Source: a bacterium
GTDB lineage: Bacteria > UBP6 > UBA1177
Length of the DNA stretch: 52,196 nt
Direction: 5' to 3'
Assembly (NCBI GenBank): GCA_017961325.1
Contig: JAGCXM010000029.1
Location: 1 to 52,196, forward strand
Shown: positions 51,241 through 52,196 of the stretch, one piece after another
Layout: each line of letters starts with the position of its first letter
Position numbering within the stretch: the stretch's first letter is position 1
Notes under the pieces: model-generated
The model's input: only the letters and a program-made list of their open reading frames with translations
Database searches by the model: none
What the model was told of the DNA's origin: nothing
Translations under genes and position numbers: made by a program

Positions 51241-51275
51241 TTTTGCCGATTTACAGCCGGATTGAGTGCATTTCG

Positions 51276-51302
51276 TTGGAGCGCGGGCAGCTCACCCGCA
51301 TT
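51276..51302. repeat. REP-like GC-rich palindrome
   Basis: GCGGG (51283-51287) and CCCGC (51295-51299) flank CAGCTCA inside TTGGAGCGCGGG...CCCGCATT, far richer in GC than its surroundings. It resembles palindromes scattered in many bacterial genomes. Its place 4 bp past the stop of the minus-strand propeller gene means it could also help end transcription there, but no T-run follows. Confidence 0.45.
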
Positions 51303-51305
51303 AAA

Positions 51306-52196
51306 TTAGAACCAGCCGTCTTCTTCAGTTTCTTCAGATTCTATCTTGGATTCATGCAGTGTTCCGCTGAAAACCTGATAAAGGATTCCGTCGAAGACAT
51401 AACCTTCACGCAGATAGTTCTTCGAGCCGCTGATTGATTTCAGGCCGTTTTCTTCAATCTTGAAAACACCGTTCTTGCAGCCGAGATATACGTTGTCTTG
51501 GGATTTCTGCATCTCAGGATCGTTGCAATATTGAGCAAATTCTTTGATTTTATTGGGATTTGCGGTGTCTGAAACGTCAAAAACCGTGACTTTTCCCTTT
51601 CTTGTCAGAAGTCCGTTCAGATTTTCGTAGACAAAGAGTCTGTTACTTGCAACTTCGAGGTCTTCAACAGTGTTGCTGAGTGAAATCGTCTTCAGCAGTT
51701 TTGGTGAAAGAGGATCGTTCAGATCAAATATTCTGACCCGTTTGTTTTCTGCTGCGAAAAGTTTGCCGCCATTAATTCTGATGTTCTGGCAATTATTTGT
51801 TTTTACTGATGATTTTCTCTCAATCGAGCCGTCTTCGGCAATTTCGAAAATGTCGATTTCACTGTAATTCGCTGCGTAAAGCGTATTGCCGTAAACTGCC
51901 AGATTGTTCGATTCTCCGCTGTAAATCATCTCTTTCTTTGTGATTTCGCCGTTCTCTCCGATTTCAACTCTGCGGATTCCGGTCAGACCTCCGAGATAGA
52001 GGCTGTTTCTGTAACCTGCGACGCTCAGCTTGTAGTCCGGGAAAGTAACTTCGTCGAAGTCGTAGTTCTCAACTTTCACGCATTCGCCGTAAACGTTCGT
52101 GATGCCCGGGAAAATTGAATTGTCAGTTTCGTTGAGGCAGAAATTTCGTGCGAATTTCGGCTTGTCGAGAGAGATTTCTTCCTTTTCAAAATATGT
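51306..52196 (-). CDS. LVIVD-type beta-propeller protein (5' end outside window)
   Basis: The frame is open from the window edge to the TAA at 51306-51308, giving the last 296 residues. The sequence is a series of short beta blades with the motif pattern of LVIVD repeats (VYGNTLYAANYSEIDIFEI, INGGKLFAAENKRVRIFDLNDPLSPKLLKTI, shortened by landmark, and KGKVTVFDVSDTANPNKIKEF). Such propellers are usually exported and bind surface ligands or partners. Cys residues (NFCLNE, YCNDPEMQ, YLGCKNG) fit an extracytoplasmic place. The short acidic end ESEETEEDGWF closes it. The GTG at 52079 is internal. The N-terminal signal cannot be seen. Confidence 0.78.
   Translation of the reverse strand, partial: TYFEKEEISLDKPKFARNFCLNETDNSIFPGITNVYGECVKVENYDFDEVTFPDYKLSVAGYRNSLYLGGLTGIRRVEIGENGEITKKEMIYSGESNNLAVYGNTLYAANYSEIDIFEIAEDGSIERKSSVKTNNCQNIRINGGKLFAAENKRVRIFDLNDPLSPKLLKTISLSNTVEDLEVASNRLFVYENLNGLLTRKGKVTVFDVSDTANPNKIKEFAQYCNDPEMQKSQDNVYLGCKNGVFKIEENGLKSISGSKNYLREGYVFDGILYQVFSGTLHESKIESEETEEDGWF

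Noticed and set aside
1-52196. tRNA, rRNA, riboswitch or T-box elements
   Set aside because: I looked for tRNA-like TTCGA arms, conserved rRNA words and leader structures (tyrS, nadC, rho) and saw none convincing; a covariance-model search could still find a small RNA.

Overview
This window reads as a contiguous chromosomal segment of a Gram-negative (diderm) bacterium with low-to-mid 40s % GC by eye. It carries a complete MCE/Mla lipid-transport operon, many lipobox lipoproteins, signal peptides, and long overlapping (ATGA-type) operons. Several exported proteins combine a lipobox, a long Asp/Ser/Glu-rich linker and EGF-like, beta-propeller or vWA domains. Together with E. coli-type PurB, ATP-type PEPCK and an IorA-IorB fusion, this most resembles an uncultured deltaproteobacterial or myxobacterial lineage. 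That placement is an inference and is weak; no rRNA or tRNA gene was recognised. There is no phage, transposase or CRISPR array.

Region 1 (1-10970): the end of a secreted protein with 18-residue helical repeats and an AMIN-like domain, a YfbK-type vWA lipoprotein, transcription terminator Rho, a small membrane-anchored DUF1566 protein, and an operon of a fused indolepyruvate:ferredoxin oxidoreductase, a membrane protein of unknown function, a PMT-like glycosyltransferase and an M23 peptidase. Region 2 (11130-17733): a 1709-residue exported coiled-coil protein with two small exported or anchored partners. Region 3 (17744-20190, minus): a three-gene cassette of SxtJ-like membrane protein, a 49-residue SxtK/DUF5989 protein and a NodU/TobZ-type carbamoyltransferase.

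Region 4 (20389-25701): pckA and an MlaF-like ATPase, then rsmB-rpe-nadC. Region 5 (33252 down to 25704, minus): a tightly packed operon mlaE-mlaF-mlaD-SPL-like radical SAM-purB-lipoprotein phosphoesterase-Elp3-like radical SAM. The phosphoesterase is split by a one-base frameshift in a T7 run. Region 6 (33290-37890): an accessory block with two tandem, mosaic 570-residue lipoproteins, the truncated 5' end of a third copy, and an anchored PLD-like protein. It is bounded by copies of a dispersed intergenic repeat that also occurs at 51200.

Region 7 (37979-46271): coaX, a surface lipoprotein alpha-amylase with EGF-like repeats, pyrF, a HEAT-repeat protein and a degenerate HD(-GYP) protein. Region 8 (46314-52196): tyrS, holA, a signalling operon (winged-helix regulator, receiver protein, tandem HD-GYP phosphodiesterase), and a truncated LVIVD-type beta-propeller gene. 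Recognisable promoters consistently have TTGACA/TATAAT-like boxes with 16-bp spacers. The most unusual items are the SxtJ/SxtK/carbamoyltransferase cassette, the repeat-bounded lipoprotein array with its third-copy remnant, the frameshifted phosphoesterase, the giant coiled-coil protein and the possibly trans-envelope MCE protein.
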